This document shows positions 4,709 through 5,608 of a stretch of 5,608 nt of DNA, in pieces. The notes beneath the pieces are model-generated. The model worked only from the letters and a program-made list of their open reading frames with translations. It was not told the origin of the DNA and made no database searches. The first letter of the stretch is position 1; each line of letters starts with the position of its first letter. The position numbers were made by a program, and so were the translations under genes. Source of the stretch: Rhodospirillales bacterium (GTDB lineage Bacteria > Pseudomonadota > Alphaproteobacteria > Rhodospirillales > Casp-alpha2); NCBI GenBank assembly GCA_018664265.1, contig JABJOR010000251.1, forward strand, positions 1 through 5,608. The letters run 5' to 3'.

Positions 4709-5608
4709 GTGAACAAAGATATCACCCAGTCCAAAGCTGCTGAAATACAAGTCCTACTCGCTCGCCCAAGGGGGTTTTGTGCAGGCGTTGAACGGGCTAT
4801 CGAAATTGTCGAACGCGCCCTAGAACGCTATGGAGCGCCAGTCTATGTGCGCCACGAAATCGTCCACAACAAGCACGTGGTGAATTCCTTGAAAGACAAG
4901 GGGGCCGTTTTCGTAAAAGAGCTTGATGAAATCCCGGATGACGCGGTTACCATATTCAGCGCCCACGGCGTTTCGCAAAACGTCGAGGACACGGCAAAAA
5001 ATCGAAACTTACCCTACATTGATGCAACGTGCCCGTTGGTTTCAAAAGTCCACAAAGAGGGCCAAAACCAAAACCAACGTGGGCGCCAGATCATCCTGAT
5101 CGGTCACGCGGGACATCCCGAAGTCGAAGGTACCCAAGGCCGCATCCCCGGTGGCGTTTTGCTGATCAGCACCGAAAATGACGTCGCCAGTCTGGAGGTC
5201 ATCGATCCTGATAAACTGGCCTATATAACCCAGACAACCCTCAGCGTTGATGAAACCCGCGATATCATTGAGGCCCTGAAACTACGGTTTCCAAACATTT
5301 CAGGTCCCGACGTCAAAGACATCTGCTATGCCACCCAAAACCGTCAGACCATGGCGCGCACACTTGCTGAGCAAGTTGATTTATTGCTCGTCATTGGCGC
5401 TAAAAACAGCTCCAATTCCAATCGTTTATGTGAAATTGGCACGGAATCAAATACCACAAGCTATTTGATCGACGATGCCTCCATGCTTGATCCTGCTTGG
5501 CTGCGAGATATCCAGTCCATCGGCATTACAGCAGGCGCGTCAGCCCCAGAAGAATTAGTCGAAGGCCTTGTCGATACGATCCGTAAATATGCCACGATTG
5601 AACTGAAA
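4709..5608 (+). CDS. ispH: 4-hydroxy-3-methylbut-2-enyl diphosphate reductase IspH (3' end outside window)
   Basis: IspH carries out the last step of the MEP pathway, reductively removing the hydroxyl of HMBPP to give IPP and DMAPP with a [4Fe-4S] cluster in the cytosol. All three cluster cysteines are present: C24 in [13 protein letters not shown]108 in DATCPLV and C206 in KDICYATQ. Substrate-pocket motifs follow the family: RHEIVHN (48-54), SAHGVS (84-89), GHPEVEGT (135-142, with the proton-relay glutamate E138), [10 protein letters not shown] (174-183) and KNSSNSNRL (232-240), and [10 protein letters not shown] (272-281). The 300 visible codons are uninterrupted to the window edge; homologues of about 310-320 residues suggest that only a short tail is missing. 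The start is GTG at 4709: an in-frame TAG at 4700-4702 rules out upstream starts. AAGGA at 4692-4696 is the likely RBS although 12 nt away, a long spacing that may lower translation. Confidence 0.97.
   Translation, partial: MNKDITQSKAAEIQVLLARPRGFCAGVERAIEIVERALERYGAPVYVRHEIVHNKHVVNSLKDKGAVFVKELDEIPDDAVTIFSAHGVSQNVEDTAKNRNLPYIDATCPLVSKVHKEGQNQNQRGRQIILIGHAGHPEVEGTQGRIPGGVLLISTENDVASLEVIDPDKLAYITQTTLSVDETRDIIEALKLRFPNISGPDVKDICYATQNRQTMARTLAEQVDLLLVIGAKNSSNSNRLCEIGTESNTTSYLIDDASMLDPAWLRDIQSIGITAGASAPEELVEGLVDTIRKYATIELK

Noticed and set aside
1..5608. tRNA, rRNA, CRISPR, insertion sequence, toxin-antitoxin or phage genes
   Set aside because: No cloverleaf, repeat-spacer array, transposase or terminal inverted repeats were seen; MazG here is the two-domain housekeeping form and has no MazE or MazF neighbour.

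Overview
The window looks like chromosomal DNA of a flagellated alphaproteobacterium, probably one of the marine Rhodospirillales-like groups. This placement is an inference from the style of the RpoH, MlaA and IspH proteins, the moderate GC of the genes and the AT-rich spacers; no marker here fixes a genus. Four clear genes are present: mazG (+), rpoH (-), mlaA/vacJ (-) and the first 300 codons of ispH (+), which runs off the right edge. There is no rRNA, tRNA, CRISPR array, insertion sequence or integrase.

Layout. Bases 1-401 hold no convincing gene, only a 12-bp near-perfect direct repeat. Bases 402-578 encode a 58-residue protein that looks like the extreme C-terminal, FliG-binding tail of the flagellar MS-ring protein FliF, standing alone with no FliF body around it. 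mazG (796-1629) follows and converges with rpoH (stop at 1655), leaving 25 bp between them. Upstream of rpoH is a 430-bp leader/intergenic region. On the minus strand it carries, in order, a weak terminator for mlaA, an AT-rich UP-like tract, a strong sigma70-type promoter, a small hairpin, a terminator-like hairpin with seven Ts, a 22-codon leader ORF with a perfect Shine-Dalgarno, and an anti-RBS segment complementary to the rpoH ribosome binding site. mlaA (stop at 2982) lies upstream of rpoH on the same strand. It is separated by about 0.5 kb of AT-rich spacer from the divergent ispH.

How the parts fit. rpoH encodes the heat-shock sigma factor. MazG is a house-cleaning nucleotide pyrophosphohydrolase, MlaA maintains outer-membrane lipid asymmetry, and IspH makes the isoprenoid precursors IPP and DMAPP. 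They are housekeeping or stress genes with no shared pathway. The two points that deserve attention are the orphan FliF-tail microprotein and the rpoH leader. In the leader a short translated ORF contains the sequence that can mask the rpoH RBS, and a possible transcriptional attenuator lies upstream.
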